A stretch of 64,000 nucleotides of DNA from assembly GCF_030908625.1 (NCBI RefSeq), contig NZ_CP133133.1:2108001-2172000 (forward strand), written 5' to 3'. Numbering within the stretch: position 1 is the stretch's first letter; each line of letters opens with the position of its first letter. This DNA comes from Paludicola sp. MB14-C6. GTDB lineage: Bacteria > Bacillota > Clostridia > Oscillospirales > Ruminococcaceae. Under the pieces are notes generated by a model. That model was not told where the DNA came from, ran no database searches, and saw only the letters and a program-made list of their open reading frames with translations. A program made the translations under genes and the position numbers. Below are positions 45,923 through 55,793 of the stretch, one piece after another.

Positions 45923-47692
45923 ATGTTAACAAACAACAAAAATGTTCTAAACTGGGTTGACGAAATGGTTGCTCTTTGTAAACCGGATCAAGTAGTTTGG
46001 ATTGATGGTTCTGAAGCGCAATTAAACGCTTTAAGAGAGAAATCTTTAGCTAGCGGTGAATTAGAGAAATTAAACGAGGAAAAACTTCCAGGTTGTTACC
46101 TACACAGAACAATCCCAAACGACGTTGCTCGTGTAGAAGCTCGTACTTTTATTTGTTCTAGAAAAGAAGAAGATGCAGGACCAACTAACAACTGGTGTGA
46201 TCCTAAAGAAATGTATGCTAAATTAACTCCAATGTATGATGGTGTTATGAAGGGCCGTACAATGTACGTTATCCCATATTCAATGGGACCTATCGGCTCT
46301 CCTTTAGCAAAAGTAGGCGTTGAGCTTACTGACTCTATCTATGTAGTATTAAACATGGATATCATGACAAGAATGGGTAAAGATGCATTTGCTAACTTAG
46401 GTGATACTTCTAACGACTTCGTTCGTGGTTTACACTCTAAAGCAGATATCGACCCAGAAAACCGCTACATTGTTCATTTCCCAGAAGATAACACTATCTG
46501 GTCAATTAACTCAGGTTACGGCGGAAACGTATTATTAGGTAAAAAATGTTTTGCACTTCGTATTGCTTCTTACCAAGGTAAGAACGAAGGTTGGATGGCT
46601 GAACATATGTTGATTCTTGGTATTGAGAATCCTCAAGGCGAAGTGAAATATATTACAGCTGCATTCCCATCTGCTTGTGGTAAAACAAACTTAGCTATGT
46701 TAGTTCCACCAGAAGTTTATGCAAAACAAGGATATAAAGTATGGTGTGTTGGTGACGATATTGCTTGGCTAAAACCAGGTGAAGATGGCCGTCTATATGC
46801 TATCAACCCAGAAAACGGTTTCTTTGGTGTTGCTCCTGGTACTAACGAAAAATCTAATCCAAACGCATTACATTCAGCAATGAGAGACACTATTTTCACA
46901 AACGTTGTTCATAACTTAGATGACAATACAGTTTGGTGGGAAGGTCTTGATAAAAACCCTCCAGCAAACGCTGTTGATTGGTTAGGTCAACCATGGAACG
47001 GTAAAGAGTCTACTGAAAAAGGTGCTCATCCAAACAGCCGTTTCACAGCTCCTGCAAGAAATTGTCCTTGTATCAGCTCTGAATTCAACAATCCAAAAGG
47101 CGTTCCAGTTTCTGCAATGATTTTTGGTGGACGTAGAGCAAAAACTGCTCCACTAGTATATCAATCCTTCAATTGGAACCATGGTGTATTCGTAGGTTCA
47201 ACAATGGCTTCTGAAACAACTGCTGCTGCAACTGGTGCAGTTGGTGTTGTTCGTCGTGACCCTATGGCTATGCTTCCTTTCTGTGGTTACCATATGGGCG
47301 ATTACTTCAAACATTGGTTAGAGATGGGCGAAAAACTAGGCGATAAAGCTCCTAAAATCTTTAACGTTAACTGGTTCAGAACTGACGATGAAGGTCACTT
47401 CATCTGGCCTGGATTCGGCGATAACATGCGTGTGTTAATGTGGATTTTAGACCGTTGCGATGGTAAAGCTGATGCAGTTGAAACTGCAATTGGTTATGAG
47501 CCAAAACCTGAAGATATCAATACAGATGGTTTAAATATCGACTTAGACGTTATTAAAGGTCTATTAAATGTTGATGCAAGCCTATGGAAAGAAGAAGCAA
47601 AAGGCATTCACGAGTTCTATGCTAAATTTGGCGACAGACTTCCAGAAGAATTAAACAAACAATTAGCTGCTCTTGAAAAAAGACTTGGCTAA
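45923..47692 (+). CDS. pckG: Phosphoenolpyruvate carboxykinase (GTP)
   Basis: A 589-residue GTP-type PEPCK that interconverts oxaloacetate and PEP. The substrate loop is EARTFICSRKEEDAGPTNNW, the P-loop is FPSACGKTNLAML with the reactive Cys, the metal site is WCVGDDIAWLK, and the GTP-binding segment is NPKGVPVSAMIFGGRR. The start is ATG 45923 with AGAGGAG ahead; 28 further codons upstream are not protein-like. Codon choice (many AAC, GGC and CGT codons) differs from neighbours and suggests high expression. In fermenting gut bacteria it usually fixes CO2 on PEP toward succinate or propionate. Confidence 0.96.
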   Translation: MLTNNKNVLNWVDEMVALCKPDQVVWIDGSEAQLNALREKSLASGELEKLNEEKLPGCYLHRTIPNDVARVEARTFICSRKEEDAGPTNNWCDPKEMYAKLTPMYDGVMKGRTMYVIPYSMGPIGSPLAKVGVELTDSIYVVLNMDIMTRMGKDAFANLGDTSNDFVRGLHSKADIDPENRYIVHFPEDNTIWSINSGYGGNVLLGKKCFALRIASYQGKNEGWMAEHMLILGIENPQGEVKYITAAFPSACGKTNLAMLVPPEVYAKQGYKVWCVGDDIAWLKPGEDGRLYAINPENGFFGVAPGTNEKSNPNALHSAMRDTIFTNVVHNLDDNTVWWEGLDKNPPANAVDWLGQPWNGKESTEKGAHPNSRFTAPARNCPCISSEFNNPKGVPVSAMIFGGRRAKTAPLVYQSFNWNHGVFVGSTMASETTAAATGAVGVVRRDPMAMLPFCGYHMGDYFKHWLEMGEKLGDKAPKIFNVNWFRTDDEGHFIWPGFGDNMRVLMWILDRCDGKADAVETAIGYEPKPEDINTDGLNIDLDVIKGLLNVDASLWKEEAKGIHEFYAKFGDRLPEELNKQLAALEKRLG

Positions 47693-47707
47693 TTAAAATA
47701 GCGATTC

Positions 47708-47735
47708 AAAAAGCCCACTATTTGGTGGGCTTTTT
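47708..47735 (+). terminator. pckG terminator
   Basis: AAAAAGCCCAC (47708-47718) and GTGGGCTTTTT (47725-47735) form a perfect stem ending in a T run. Confidence 0.92.
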
Positions 47736-47813
47736 GCTATATATATCTTGCTATCTATTGTGAAAAATGCTACGATTACCTTTATAAGAAAGACTTCAAG
47801 AGGGAGAATTATT

Positions 47814-48713
47814 ATGTGTTTTGAAGATATTCCCCAGTACCATACTTTTTTAAAAATTGAGCAAATAGCAAAAGGGTGGTCTAGCGATACAAAATACTAT
47901 GTTGAGAAGGAAAGCGGAGAAAAATTGCTTCTTCGTATTTCTGATATTGCTGAGTATGATAAGAAGAAATCCGAGTATGAAGTAGTTTTATTGCTTTCAA
48001 AATTGTGCTTGCCTATGTCAAAGCCGATTGACTTTGGAATCTGCAATCATGGTGAAAATGTGTATATGCTGCTTTCTTGGATTGACGGTTACGATTTGGA
48101 AAACATGTTATCGCAATTATCAAGTGAAGAACAATATAAACTTGGATTCAAAGCTGGGCAATACTTAAAGAAAATCCACTCTATTAAAGCACCATTGCAA
48201 CAAGTAGAATGGGAAATTCGCTTTAATAAAAAAATAGACCGCAACATAAATTGGTATAAAAACTGTGATATCCGTTTTTCTGGTGACGATAAAATGCTTT
48301 TATATATTGAGCAAAACCGTCATTTACTAAAAAGCAGACCGCAATGCCTCCATCATGGAGATTATCATGTTGGAAATATGATTTATTCCCCTAATAATGG
48401 GTTATCCATTATAGATTTTAATCGCTTTGATTATGGCGATCCATGGGAGGAATTTAACCGTATTGTATGGTGTGCCGATTGTAGTAAGTATTTTGCCTCT
48501 GGGCGAGTGGATGGATATTTTAATGGTGAAGTACCATATGAATTTTGGCAACTGCTTGCTTTATATATTTGCAGCAATACTTTAGGATCGGTTTATTGGG
48601 CTATCTCTTTTGGTGAAGCAGAAGTTCATACCATGCTTACGCAAGCCAATCAGGTATTAGATTGGTATTGCAACATGGAAAACCCAATTCCAAAATGGTA
48701 TCAATCCCTTTAA
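47814..48713 (+). CDS. APH-family phosphotransferase (aminoglycoside/choline kinase fold)
   Basis: A 299-residue kinase-fold protein. The catalytic loop is LHHGDYHVGNMIYSPN (the HGDxHxxN motif) and the metal Asp is in LSIIDFNRFDYGDPWEEF. Members phosphorylate aminoglycosides, macrolides, choline, fructosamine or other small molecules. Nothing here identifies a resistance gene. The ATG at 47814 has AGAGGGAG just before it; 22 extra upstream codons begin next to the pckG terminator and are unlikely to be used. Confidence 0.87.
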   Translation: MCFEDIPQYHTFLKIEQIAKGWSSDTKYYVEKESGEKLLLRISDIAEYDKKKSEYEVVLLLSKLCLPMSKPIDFGICNHGENVYMLLSWIDGYDLENMLSQLSSEEQYKLGFKAGQYLKKIHSIKAPLQQVEWEIRFNKKIDRNINWYKNCDIRFSGDDKMLLYIEQNRHLLKSRPQCLHHGDYHVGNMIYSPNNGLSIIDFNRFDYGDPWEEFNRIVWCADCSKYFASGRVDGYFNGEVPYEFWQLLALYICSNTLGSVYWAISFGEAEVHTMLTQANQVLDWYCNMENPIPKWYQSL

Positions 48714-48889
48714 GGTACATAAAGACGGGTAAGAATTGCATCATAAAAACAAGCTTGTTATATGAACTTGCCTATGAAGAAGTTAAAAGTTAAATGTTCG
48801 TGAACATTATGAACGAAGAGTAAACAAAGTCACTAAATGTCAATCATTACTGATATAATAAAATAAATGCCGAAAAGGAGAGTGACATA

Positions 48890-49768
48890 ATGCTAAAAAG
48901 TATGACCGGTTATGGCCGTTCCCAGCAAACTATTGATGGAAGAGATATTTTAGTTGAAATAAAAGCTGTCAATCATAGATATTTCGAATTTAATACTAGA
49001 ATTCCAAGAGCATATGCCTATCTGGAAGATAAAATGAAAACATTGGTAAGCAGCAGTGCTTCTCGAGGTAAAATAGATGTTAGCATCAGCATTTTTACTG
49101 TTGAAGGAAAAGATGCCGAAGTACAAATTAACCTTGAACTTGCACGTGGCTATGTCAATGCACTTCGTTCCACTAAAGACGAGTTGAATTTAGTAGATAA
49201 TCTTTCTTTATCTTCTATCTCTCGTTTTTCTGATATTTTCTTAGTTTCAAAGACTGTGGAAGATGAAGAAGTAATTTGGAACGAAGTAAAACAAGTTGCA
49301 CAAGAGGCGCTTGAAAAGTTTATTGATATGCGTGTTATCGAAGGCGAAAGAATGCATGCTGATATTCAATCAAGACTTCATATCATTGAAGACTATGTAA
49401 CACAAATTGAAGAGCTTGCTCCTAAAACAGTCTCTGACTATAAAGACCGCTTATATGCAAAGTTAAAAGAAGTTTTGGAAAATAAAAATATTGATGAGCA
49501 AAGAGTTTTAACTGAAGTTGCATTATTTGCTGAAAAAATCGCTGTGGATGAAGAAACTGTTCGTTTGAGAAGCCATTTAAAACAATTCCATAACTTGATT
49601 GAATCAAAAGATTCTGTAGGACGAAAACTTGATTTCTTAGTTCAAGAAGTAAACCGTGAAGTAAATACAATCGGATCTAAATGTCAAGACCTTGCTGTAA
49701 CTTCAATTGTTGTTGAAATGAAGAGCGAGATTGAGAAAATCAGAGAACAAATTCAAAATATTGAATAA
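48890..49768 (+). CDS. yicC: YicC-family endoribonuclease
   Basis: A 292-residue YicC protein: [12 protein letters not shown] at the start, [20 protein letters not shown], and the C-terminal [21 protein letters not shown]. YicC/YloC proteins are Mn-dependent ribonucleases that affect RNA turnover. It heads the conserved yicC-remA-gmk-rpoZ-priA block. AAAAGGAG precedes the ATG. Confidence 0.95.
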   Translation: MLKSMTGYGRSQQTIDGRDILVEIKAVNHRYFEFNTRIPRAYAYLEDKMKTLVSSSASRGKIDVSISIFTVEGKDAEVQINLELARGYVNALRSTKDELNLVDNLSLSSISRFSDIFLVSKTVEDEEVIWNEVKQVAQEALEKFIDMRVIEGERMHADIQSRLHIIEDYVTQIEELAPKTVSDYKDRLYAKLKEVLENKNIDEQRVLTEVALFAEKIAVDEETVRLRSHLKQFHNLIESKDSVGRKLDFLVQEVNREVNTIGSKCQDLAVTSIVVEMKSEIEKIREQIQNIE

Positions 49769-49812
49769 ATCAATTAAAATTTGAATGTAGTTTAAAAAGG
49801 ACGGTTATCTTT

Positions 49813-50079
49813 ATGAAACTAATCAATATTGGTTTTGGAAATATGGTTTCCGCATCAAAGCTCATAGCAATTGTAAGTCCTGAGTCTGCCCCGATTAAGC
49901 GTATTATTCAAGACGCAAGAGAAAAAGGCTGTTTAATTGATGCAACATATGGAAGACGCACAAGAGCAGTAATTGTAATGGATAGTGACCATGTAATACT
50001 TTCTGCAATTCAGCCCGAAACCGTAGCAAACCGTGTAGTTGAGCCGGAAGAGGACATAGAAGATGATGACGAAGAATAG
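49813..50079 (+). CDS. remA: RemA-type regulator (DUF370)
   Basis: An 88-residue DNA-binding protein. [35 protein letters not shown] and [16 protein letters not shown] are diagnostic. In B. subtilis RemA activates matrix and osmoprotection genes and forms a ring that wraps DNA. The acidic C-terminal tail ([10 protein letters not shown]) is typical. It lies 44 bases after yicC and 67 before gmk. Confidence 0.94.
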   Translation: MKLINIGFGNMVSASKLIAIVSPESAPIKRIIQDAREKGCLIDATYGRRTRAVIVMDSDHVILSAIQPETVANRVVEPEEDIEDDDEE

Positions 50080-50146
50080 AGAATACGAATCTTCATTAGA
50101 AAGATAGACAATGATAAGTTTGAGATGAAGGGAAGTTTGATGTTGC

Positions 50147-50755
50147 ATGAATAGAAAGGGTTCTTTGATTGTTTTAATAGGACCATCCGGAAGTGGAAAG
50201 GGAACAGTTTTAAAACAAGTTTTACAAGAAGATGAAAAAATCTTCTTATCTGTTTCTGCTACGACAAGAAAGCCAAGAGAAGGCGAAGAAGACGGTGTTC
50301 ATTATTTCTTTATTAAAAAAGAAGAATTTGAAACGTTAATCGCATCCGACAGCATGTTGGAATATGCATGCTATTGTGATAATTATTATGGAACTCCAAA
50401 GGCAACTGTATTAAATCGATTAGAAAACGGGCAAAACGTTATTTTAGAAATTGAGATGCAGGGCGCAAAACAAATAAAAGAGATGTATGAAGAAGCTATT
50501 TTAGTTTTTATTGTGCCACCAAATCTTTCTATTTTAAAATCTCGATTAACCGGTCGTGGAACAGAGGATGAAGCCACTATTGAAAAGAGATTAAAAACAG
50601 CTTTGGATGAAATTAAGTATTCAAAGGAATGCGATTATGTCGTGATAAATAATGAATTGGAACAAGCGGTAAAAGAAGTGCGAGCAATTATTGAAGCTTC
50701 TAGCTGTAGAAGTTCGGTATATCACCATTTTATTGATGATTTATTACAACAATAA
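50147..50755 (+). CDS. gmk: Guanylate kinase
   Basis: A 202-residue enzyme that phosphorylates GMP to GDP. The Walker A motif is GPSGSGKGT (about 12-20), the GMP-binding part is TTRKPREGEEDGVHYFF, and LENGQNVILEIEMQGAKQIK and LTGRGTEDEATIEKRL (lid) follow. Normal length. The ATG overlaps a weaker upstream start option (TTG/ATG a few codons earlier, out of frame). Confidence 0.96.
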   Translation: MNRKGSLIVLIGPSGSGKGTVLKQVLQEDEKIFLSVSATTRKPREGEEDGVHYFFIKKEEFETLIASDSMLEYACYCDNYYGTPKATVLNRLENGQNVILEIEMQGAKQIKEMYEEAILVFIVPPNLSILKSRLTGRGTEDEATIEKRLKTALDEIKYSKECDYVVINNELEQAVKEVRAIIEASSCRSSVYHHFIDDLLQQ

Positions 50756-50863
50756 GGTAATCTTAACATTATAAAATCAACATAACTATTTAAGTGACTG
50801 ACTTGGAAATTCGCCTACCCATGATCAGTAATAATATTTTTCGGCGAAGAGAAGGAGTATTTT

Positions 50864-51079
50864 ATGCATAGACCATCGATTTCTGAAATTTTAAAAAAAG
50901 ACGAGAGTTATTATTCTTTAGTAGTGGCAGTAGCAAAAAGAGCAAGAGAAATTGCAATTGAAGCAGAAGAAACGGGAGAAGTATTAGCAGAAAAGCCAGT
51001 ACAACTAGCAGTTGAGCAATTTGCAGATGGGGAATACAAACTAATTGAAACAGCAAACATTGGTGTAGATATCGAATAG
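50864..51079 (+). CDS. rpoZ: RNA polymerase omega subunit
   Basis: A 71-residue protein. MHRPSISEILKKDESYYSLV followed by VAKRAREIAIEAEE matches clostridial omega, with KPVQLAVEQFADGEYKLIE at the end. It stabilises the beta' subunit. Its position between gmk and priA is the standard one. Confidence 0.93.
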   Translation: MHRPSISEILKKDESYYSLVVAVAKRAREIAIEAEETGEVLAEKPVQLAVEQFADGEYKLIETANIGVDIE

Positions 51080-51122
51080 TCAACACTAGTTAAAATGACA
51101 GAATGGTTTGGAGGGAACATAA

Positions 51123-53582
51123 ATGCAACAACGTATGATTGCAAAAGTATATGTTGAAAAATCGGTCTATCATATTGACCAAGCATTTGACTATATCGTT
51201 CCTTCTCAACTTATCAATACCTTGAAACGTGGTTGCCGTGTTTTGGTTCCGTTTGGGCAAGCAAATAAAAAAGTACAAGGCTTAGTAAAAGAAGTGTTGT
51301 TTGTCAGCGAGTTTGAAGGACAATTAAAACCGATTCTTGCTCAGCTTGATCAAGAGCCTATTTTTGATGAAGAAATGTTCTTGATTATGGACTTTTTAGT
51401 GAAAAATACGTTTTGCACTTATTATGAAGCAGTAAAAACAATACTTCCAACAGGAACAAACGTAGATGTTATTGAAACCTACAAGTTATCTAAGGCGGTT
51501 ACTACTTTAGAACTAGCACAATTTAATGAAAACGAAAAAAGGCTGATAGAGTTTTTAAAAACTGCTAAAACCAAAAAAGAGCTTAGTGATTTTTTAGATT
51601 GCAGCTCTAATCTTGAAAAAAAAGCAGTTGTAAAATCGTTATTGTTAAAGGGCGTTATTGAAAAAGAAGATTTATTCAAGCAAAAGGTTGCAACAAAAAC
51701 AGCCAAAATGGTTCGTATTGCAGATGGATTTGATCCTCAAGGGGTTAAGCTAACACCAAAACAGCAAGAGGTTGTTCGAGTGTTGCAAGATGTGTCTGTT
51801 GCAATGATAAAAGAAGTTGCTTATTTTTGCGGTGTTACCGAAGCAGTTGTAAAGGCATTGATTAAAAAGCATATTTTAGAGACCTTTGAACGTGTGGTTG
51901 AAATCGAGTATGAAGAGATTGCCTCTTATCATATTAACTTAAGCGATATTGTATTATCAAAGGAACAACAAGATGTTTTTGATGGTATTATGTCTTTGGT
52001 AAACGAAAAAAGGCCCCATGTTGCTTTGTTGCATGGTGTAACCGGAAGCGGTAAGACACAAGTTTATATTAAATTGATTGAGAAAGTGTTGCAAGAAAAT
52101 AAAACGGCAATGCTTTTGGTTCCGGAAATTGCGCTTACCCCACAATTAGTAAGTAAGTTTGAAAGCCTATTTGGTAATATTATTGCTGTTATCCATTCTA
52201 ATTTAACGCCATCTGAGCGGCTCGAATTTTTTAAGCGAATCAAAGCTAACCAGATTAAAATTGTGATTGGTACTCGAAGTGCAGTTTTCTCACCATTGCA
52301 AAATATTGGCGTTATGATATTAGATGAAGAGGGTGAAGCATCTTATAAATCGGATCAATCCCCTCGTTATCATGCAAGAGAAATAGCGAAGCTTCGCTGT
52401 GTGACTCATAATGCAACATTAGTATTAGGCTCTGCAACTCCTTCTATCGAGAGCTTTTATCAAGCTCGTAACGGTAAATATTCACTTTTTACAATGCAAG
52501 AGCGTTATGCTACAGCGCAATTGCCAAGTGTTTATATTATAGATATGTTGGAAGAGCAAAAGTTGAATAATTTATCCCCATTAAGCGAAATATTACAGCA
52601 GCAATTGAAGTTGAACTTAGATCAACATGAGCAATCCATTTTGTTAATCAATCGCAGAGGATATCAATCCTATGCAACTTGTATGCAATGTGGAGAGGTT
52701 ATCAAGTGTCCAAGCTGTGATGTGGCAATGACTTATCATAAAGCAAATGGCTATTTGATGTGTCATTATTGTGGACATACAAAGAAGTTTGATGCGCTTT
52801 GCCCAAGTTGTCATAGTCCATATATTAAGCTGACCGGTGTGGGAACACAAAAGCTGGAAGATGAAGTGCAATCGTTATTTCCTAAAGCAAGAATTTTAAG
52901 AATGGATACCGATACAACCTATTCACGCCATTCTTATGAAAAAAATTTTGGCGATTTTAAACGTGGAAAATATGATATCATGCTAGGTACACAAATGATA
53001 GCAAAGGGACTTGATTTTCCAAACGTAACGTTGGTTGGCGTTATTAATGCCGATAGTGGGCTTTATTCTACTGATTATCGTAGCAGTGAACGAATTTTTT
53101 CATTGATTACACAAGTAGTCGGACGCAGCGGGCGCAGCCAAAAAGCAGGTAGAGCGTATATTCAAACGTTTGAGCCTGATAATGCAGTTATTCAGTTTGC
53201 AGCACAGCAAGATTATGGGGGTTTTTATGAGGATGAAATTCAAACAAGAAAGCTGCTTACATATCCTCCATTTTGCGATATTTGTATGCTGGGATTCAGC
53301 GGAGTAAATGAAAAGGCTGTTCAAATAGCGGCAAACAAAGCAATGGAAATTATAAGGCAAGAAGCTTTAAAAACAGAAAATATTACTTTAAAGGTGTTGG
53401 GTGTAACGCCTGCGAGTATTCATAAAATAAGCAATAAATATCGCTATCGCATATTAATGAAGTGTCGTATGAATAATACATTTAAAATGTTTCTATCCAA
53501 AGTTTTAAAAGAATGTGCAAAGGAACGTTGGATGCAAAACGTTTCTATTTTTGCTGATATTAACGGAGATGTTAATAGTTAG
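51123..53582 (+). CDS. priA: Primosomal protein N' (PriA helicase)
   Basis: An 819-residue replication-restart helicase. The N-terminal DNA-binding domain (VYVEKSVYHIDQAFDYIVP) is followed by a helicase with Walker A LLHGVTGSGKTQVY. Motif II reads LDEEGEASYKSDQSPRYHAR; most PriA proteins have DEEH there, so His is replaced by Gly. The zinc module is CMQCGEVIKCPSC...CHYCGHTKKFDALCPSC, and GTQMIAKGLDFPNVTLVGV and QVVGRSGRSQKAGRAYIQT are motifs V and VI. Full length. AGGGA lies before the ATG. Confidence 0.96.
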   Translation: MQQRMIAKVYVEKSVYHIDQAFDYIVPSQLINTLKRGCRVLVPFGQANKKVQGLVKEVLFVSEFEGQLKPILAQLDQEPIFDEEMFLIMDFLVKNTFCTYYEAVKTILPTGTNVDVIETYKLSKAVTTLELAQFNENEKRLIEFLKTAKTKKELSDFLDCSSNLEKKAVVKSLLLKGVIEKEDLFKQKVATKTAKMVRIADGFDPQGVKLTPKQQEVVRVLQDVSVAMIKEVAYFCGVTEAVVKALIKKHILETFERVVEIEYEEIASYHINLSDIVLSKEQQDVFDGIMSLVNEKRPHVALLHGVTGSGKTQVYIKLIEKVLQENKTAMLLVPEIALTPQLVSKFESLFGNIIAVIHSNLTPSERLEFFKRIKANQIKIVIGTRSAVFSPLQNIGVMILDEEGEASYKSDQSPRYHAREIAKLRCVTHNATLVLGSATPSIESFYQARNGKYSLFTMQERYATAQLPSVYIIDMLEEQKLNNLSPLSEILQQQLKLNLDQHEQSILLINRRGYQSYATCMQCGEVIKCPSCDVAMTYHKANGYLMCHYCGHTKKFDALCPSCHSPYIKLTGVGTQKLEDEVQSLFPKARILRMDTDTTYSRHSYEKNFGDFKRGKYDIMLGTQMIAKGLDFPNVTLVGVINADSGLYSTDYRSSERIFSLITQVVGRSGRSQKAGRAYIQTFEPDNAVIQFAAQQDYGGFYEDEIQTRKLLTYPPFCDICMLGFSGVNEKAVQIAANKAMEIIRQEALKTENITLKVLGVTPASIHKISNKYRYRILMKCRMNNTFKMFLSKVLKECAKERWMQNVSIFADINGDVNS

Positions 53583-53611
53583 ACATATATAGTTTTATAG
53601 GAGGAAAAATA

Positions 53612-54097
53612 ATGGCAGTAAGAAATATCGTTTTAGAAGGCGATGAAATTTTACGCAAACATTCCCGAGAAGTAACAGAGTTTAATGAAAAGTTATGGCA
53701 ATTGTTAGATGATATGGCTGAAACAATGTATAGTGCAGATGGTGTAGGCCTTGCTGCTGTTCAAGTAGGCATATTAAGAAAGGTTGTAGTTGTTGATACA
53801 GGGGATACTTTGTACGAAATTATCAATCCTGAAATAATAGAAAAAAGCGGCTCACAAACCGGTTTGGAAGGATGTCTTTCTAGCCCAGACGAATATGGTG
53901 AAGTGGAACGACCTATGAAGGTGAAAGTATCTGCGTTAGATCGTTATGGAAAAAAATATACGATTGAAGGTACTGAACTATTGGCAAGAGCTTTATGTCA
54001 TGAAATTGACCATTTAAACGGTGTTTTGTTTAAGGATATAGCAATTGAAATGGTAGAAATAGATGAAACTAAACCGAAAAAGAGAAGAAAAAAATAA
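53612..54097 (+). CDS. def: Peptide deformylase
   Basis: A 161-residue metalloenzyme that removes the formyl group from new proteins. Its three motifs are intact: GVGLAAVQVG, EGCLSSPD and HEIDHLNG. The C-terminus is lysine-rich. It precedes fmt by 24 bases, the common def-fmt pairing. Confidence 0.97.
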   Translation: MAVRNIVLEGDEILRKHSREVTEFNEKLWQLLDDMAETMYSADGVGLAAVQVGILRKVVVVDTGDTLYEIINPEIIEKSGSQTGLEGCLSSPDEYGEVERPMKVKVSALDRYGKKYTIEGTELLARALCHEIDHLNGVLFKDIAIEMVEIDETKPKKRRKK

Positions 54098-54121
54098 TCC
54101 ACAAAAGAAAAGGAAATACTT

Positions 54122-55048
54122 ATGAAAATTGTTTTTATGGGAACTCCTGATTTTGCTGTGCCAACACTCAAAGCGTTAATTGAACATCATGAGGTTGTTG
54201 CAGTATTTACACAAACAGATAAGAAAAAAGGCAGAGGCCATAAAGTTTGCCCTCCACCAATCAAAGAATTAGCATTAGAGCATGATATTCCAGTATATCA
54301 ACCTATTACGCTCAAAACTGAAGAGCCACAAGCCATTCTTCGTGAAATCAATCCGGATTTAATTGTTGTAGTAGCGTACGGTAAATTGCTTCCCAAAGCA
54401 GTTTTGGAGTTACCGAGATACGGCTGTATTAACGTTCATGCTTCTTTGCTTCCAAAATATCGTGGAGCAGGCCCGATTCAATGGAGTGTACTAAACGGTG
54501 AAACTGTAACAGGTGTTACCACAATGTATATGGCAGAAGGAATTGATACTGGTGATATGCTATTAAAAGCGGAAACTGAAATTGGTGAAAACGAAACTGC
54601 AAGTGAGTTACACGATCGTTTGTCCGAACTAGGTGCACCTTTATTATTAGAAACACTAGAGCAACTACAAGACGGAACTTTAAAACCGATTGCACAAAAC
54701 GATGAAGATGCAACGAAAGCGCCTATGCTATCAAAAGAGATGTCACAAATCGACTTTTCCAAAGATGCACAATTAGTGCATAATTTAATTAGAGGACTGT
54801 CTGAGTGGCCATGTGCACAAACAGCAGTAAATGGAAAGCGTTTAAAGGTATATCGAAGTAAAGTAGTAGATGTTTCTGAAAATGCACAAGCAGGTATATT
54901 GCTATCAGATAAAGAGCTGATGATAGCTTGTGGTAACAATACAACTATTGAGCTCGTTGAAGTGCAATATGAGGGCTCAAAACGCATGGGCGGTGCAGAT
55001 TTTTTAAGAGGACAACGTTTAGAAAAAGGCACGCAATTCGGTGAATAA
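54122..55048 (+). CDS. fmt: Methionyl-tRNA formyltransferase
   Basis: A 308-residue enzyme that formylates initiator Met-tRNA. MKIVFMGTPDFAVPTLKALI, FTQTDKKKGRGHKVCPPPIK, INVHASLLPKYRGAGPIQWS and YMAEGIDTGDMLL are diagnostic, and the C-terminal tRNA-binding domain is present. It is coupled in the same operon as def. Confidence 0.97.
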   Translation: MKIVFMGTPDFAVPTLKALIEHHEVVAVFTQTDKKKGRGHKVCPPPIKELALEHDIPVYQPITLKTEEPQAILREINPDLIVVVAYGKLLPKAVLELPRYGCINVHASLLPKYRGAGPIQWSVLNGETVTGVTTMYMAEGIDTGDMLLKAETEIGENETASELHDRLSELGAPLLLETLEQLQDGTLKPIAQNDEDATKAPMLSKEMSQIDFSKDAQLVHNLIRGLSEWPCAQTAVNGKRLKVYRSKVVDVSENAQAGILLSDKELMIACGNNTTIELVEVQYEGSKRMGGADFLRGQRLEKGTQFGE

Positions 55049-55079
55049 AACTGCACTAATGTAAAAGGAGGTTACGGAT

Positions 55080-55769
55080 ATGCCATTCTTTTGGTATGAT
55101 CAATATTATCTTTTCCTTGTAGTCCCAGCTGCATTGATTGCATTATGGGCACAGATTAAAGTAAAAACGACCTTTAACAAATACAGTGGCTATCATGCAG
55201 CCAGAGGATATACTGCTGCAATGGTTGCACGACAAATATTAGATGAAAACGGGTTACAAAATGTTCGTATTGAGCATATTTGCGGAAATCTTTCCGATCA
55301 TTTCGATCCAAGAAGCAATGTAATTCGTTTATCCGATTCCGTATATAATTCTACTTCAGTGGCTTCTATTGGTGTTGCCGCGCATGAAGTAGGACATGCA
55401 ATTCAATATGCAAAGAACTATGCACCAATTAAATTTCGGGCAGCTCTAATACCAATTACACAGCTCGGTTCTTCTATTGCAATTCCGCTTGCTATTTTTG
55501 GCTTTGCAATCCGCATGGATTGGTTAATGACATTTGGAATTCTTCTTTTTTCAGCGGTTGTATTATTTCAGCTGATAACACTCCCTGTTGAGTTTAACGC
55601 AAGTGCTCGTGCAATCAAAACATTGGAAACCGATATGATTTTAGATGAAATTGAGTTGCAAGGAGCTAAAAAGGTTTTAACTGCGGCAGCGTTAACATAT
55701 GTTGCAGCGTTACTTGTTGCAATTGCAAACTTAGTTCGATTATTACTGCTTCGCAATCGAGATGATTAA
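55080..55769 (+). CDS. yugP: YugP-family membrane zinc metallopeptidase
   Basis: A 229-residue membrane protease. Helices lie near 9-27 and in the C-terminal half (about 115-160 and 205-225). The zinc motif is AAHEVGHAIQYA (HExxH). The N-terminal YHAARGYTAAMVARQILDENG is typical. The function is poorly known. Its place between fmt and rsmB is conserved in Clostridia. AGGAGG precedes the ATG. Confidence 0.92.
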   Translation: MPFFWYDQYYLFLVVPAALIALWAQIKVKTTFNKYSGYHAARGYTAAMVARQILDENGLQNVRIEHICGNLSDHFDPRSNVIRLSDSVYNSTSVASIGVAAHEVGHAIQYAKNYAPIKFRAALIPITQLGSSIAIPLAIFGFAIRMDWLMTFGILLFSAVVLFQLITLPVEFNASARAIKTLETDMILDEIELQGAKKVLTAAALTYVAALLVAIANLVRLLLLRNRDD

Positions 55770-55793
55770 TTTTTTCGCTATTGAAAGGAATTT

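Noticed and set aside
47814..48713. Aminoglycoside resistance gene
   Set aside because: Only the broad APH-fold motifs are visible; there is no resistance context and many relatives act on other small molecules.
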